Below, piece by piece: positions 62,863 through 64,000 of a DNA stretch of 64,000 bases; the stretch's first letter is position 1, and each line of letters begins with the position of its first letter. This DNA is from DATBQN01 sp963755825 (GTDB taxonomy: Bacteria > Acidobacteriota > Thermoanaerobaculia > Multivoradales > UBA5704): positions 1,922,001 to 1,986,000 of the forward strand of contig CAVWLA010000001.1 of the NCBI GenBank assembly GCA_963755825.1, given 5' to 3'. Below the pieces are notes generated by a model. The model worked only from the letters and a program-made list of their open reading frames with translations. It had not been told where the DNA came from and searched no databases. The position numbers and the translations under genes were made by a program.

Positions 62863-63666
62863 ATGCGTTCCCAGAAGCTGGCCGTCGCACTCGTCCTCAC
62901 CGTCCTCGGCAGCCTCGTGCCGTTGCATCAAGCCCACGCGGCGCCGCCGATGCACATCGAGTCGCCGTCGTCGGCTCCCGACAACAGCCCGCCTCCTGCC
63001 CCGCCGCCGCCCCAGGCTGCGCCGGCGCCCGAGCCGCCGTCGCCGCCGCCTTCGGCCCCCAGCGAGCCGGCCCCCTCGCCGGCCCCTGAGCCCTCGCCGG
63101 CGCCCGCTCCTTCGCCATCTCCAGAGCCCTCGGCGCCGGCGCCGGAGCGGCCGAGCCGCAACGAGAGCCCGCAGCCGACCGATCCCGGCACCGTCGGACG
63201 GCGCATCGTCGAGTCCGCGCCGCCGCCCACCGATCCGGGCCCCGTCGGACGGCGGATCCCCACCGGCGGCGGCACCGTCGACGACAGCGGCGATCTGCCC
63301 TTCGACGACTCGATCGACACCACCGGCAACCTCGCCCTCGACGAGGCCTCGATGTCCGCTGGCGGCCAGTCCGCCAAGCCGCCGGCCGCCGAGCCGCTCG
63401 ACGTCCGCGTCGTCAGCGTCGAGGTCGCCGTCACCGACCGCTCCGGCCGGCCGGTGCCCGGTCTCGCCAAGGGCGACTTCGAGGTGCTGGAGGACGGCCG
63501 GCCGGTCTCGATCGCCGACTTCCACGCCCCCGCCGCGGTGCAGGGCATCGCCACCTTCTACTCGCTGGGATTCGTCGCGCCGCACGAGGGCGCCGGCGAC
63601 CATCCGATCACCATCCGGGTGAAAGACCGGGCCGCCCCGGCCCCGGCTCCGGCCAGCGGGCACTAG
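62863..63666 (+). CDS. VWFA-related secreted protein, Pro-rich, short
   Basis: This 267-residue protein has a signal peptide (LAVALVLTVLGSLVPLHQAHA). A Pro/Ala/Ser-rich stretch (about 27-110) and two PTDPGxVGRRI repeats follow. It then has a domain start LDVRVVSVEVAVTDRSGRPV, then PGLAKGDFEVLEDGRPVSIA, which is the N-terminus of VWFA-related Acidobacteriota proteins. The actual VWA fold is missing, as the protein ends with an Ala/Pro tail. It may be a truncated copy. AAAGGAGTGGTTCCG precedes ATG 62863. A paralogue starts 89 bases after its stop. Confidence 0.83.
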   Translation: MRSQKLAVALVLTVLGSLVPLHQAHAAPPMHIESPSSAPDNSPPPAPPPPQAAPAPEPPSPPPSAPSEPAPSPAPEPSPAPAPSPSPEPSAPAPERPSRNESPQPTDPGTVGRRIVESAPPPTDPGPVGRRIPTGGGTVDDSGDLPFDDSIDTTGNLALDEASMSAGGQSAKPPAAEPLDVRVVSVEVAVTDRSGRPVPGLAKGDFEVLEDGRPVSIADFHAPAAVQGIATFYSLGFVAPHEGAGDHPITIRVKDRAAPAPAPASGH

Positions 63667-63754
63667 TGGTCCGGCAGCGGCTACCGGCCGCCGGTCGCCG
63701 CGTTCACGCGTGTTAAGCTGTTGCAATATGACAACTTTGGGAGACTGTTCGACC

Positions 63755-64000
63755 ATGCGCATTCTGAAGCTGGCGGGATCGACCGCGCTCGCGCTCCTCG
63801 GTTCCCTCGCGATCCTCCAGCCGGCGTCCGGCGCGCCTCCGGCGGCGCCGGCGCCCGCGCCGGCCGAGCAGCCGTTCACCGAGTCGATCGACGTGCGGGT
63901 CGTCAACCTCGAGGTCTTCGTCGCCGACCGCTCCGGCCATCCGGTCACCGGCCTCGACAAGAACGACTTCGAGCTCAGCGAGGATGGCCGGCCGGTCGCC
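63755..64000 (+). CDS. VWFA-related secreted protein, partial at the right edge
   Basis: The first 82 residues are visible. A signal peptide (LAGSTALALLGSLAILQPAS) is followed by ESIDVRVVNLEVFVADRSGH, then PVTGLDKNDFELSEDGRPVA. This is the same domain start as in the previous gene, so the two are paralogues. The reading frame is open at 64000. ATG 63728 is an in-frame alternative, but GGGAG lies better before 63755. Whether the VWA domain follows cannot be seen. Confidence 0.85.
   Translation, partial: MRILKLAGSTALALLGSLAILQPASGAPPAAPAPAPAEQPFTESIDVRVVNLEVFVADRSGHPVTGLDKNDFELSEDGRPVA

Overview
The window is about 70% G+C, densely coded on both strands, and looks like a Gram-negative chromosome. 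A TonB-dependent receptor with a carboxypeptidase-regulatory N-domain, several lipoproteins, VWFA-related proteins, cupredoxin/Calx-beta/Fn3 proteins and a zinc-finger/TPR protein suggest an Acidobacteriota relative, possibly Thermoanaerobaculia-like. That placement is my inference from gene families. I saw no rRNA, tRNA, CRISPR array, insertion sequence or prophage.

Left part (1-9.3 kb). A partial Rhs protein ends in a restriction-endonuclease-fold toxin tip. It overlaps by 4 bp a HEAT-repeat gene that is probably the immunity gene. A degenerate 0.25 kb copy of the rhs core follows. Housekeeping genes come next: aldo/keto reductase, SDR, cold-shock protein, proline catabolism (pruA), and an unknown Pro-linker protein followed by a 19-bp inverted repeat.

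9.3-23 kb. Small redox and membrane proteins, two translationally coupled zinc dehydrogenases, and a cardiolipin-synthase-like PLD next to an EEP phosphatase (as in E. coli clsB-ybhP). Then comes a minus-strand envelope redox group: two cupredoxins, a CX4CH lipoprotein and a DUF5777 barrel. It is divergent from an ECF sigma / zinc-finger anti-sigma / subtilase operon.

23-38 kb. A peptidase M19, then a tight four-gene cassette for hydroxymalonyl-ACP synthesis (FkbK-, FkbJ-, FkbI- and FkbH-like) with no O-methyltransferase or polyketide synthase in view. queE and a response regulator follow. A small secreted-peptide gene sits beside a cytosolic HX3CX2C/TPR protein in lower-GC DNA. thiC has a TPP riboswitch with a clear terminator. 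An M14 peptidase, DoxX, an isoprenylcysteine methyltransferase-like protein and a peroxiredoxin complete the section.

38-54 kb. A cNMP-PilZ protein, an alkaline-phosphatase-superfamily/TPR protein and a large HEFGH metalloprotease with Fn3 repeats precede a gas-vesicle operon (44951-51949). The operon has three GvpA-family, three GvpF/L, one GvpG and one GvpK gene. A hybrid-free histidine kinase and a single-domain response regulator sit inside it, and no gvpN or gvpO is visible. A YadA-head/S74 autochaperone protein and a SpoIIE-type phosphatase follow.

54-64 kb. A small secreted CPAC protein, a TonB receptor, an unknown conserved protein, an array of eight exact 42-bp units that each form an imperfect hairpin (59142-59477), two serine peptidases (S33 and S9), and two paralogous VWFA-related secreted proteins. 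The second of these runs off the right edge.

The best candidates for something undescribed are the gas-vesicle operon with its embedded two-component pair and basic-tailed GvpF/L, the secreted-peptide/zinc-finger-TPR pair, the orphan hydroxymalonyl-ACP cassette, and the 42-bp hairpin array.
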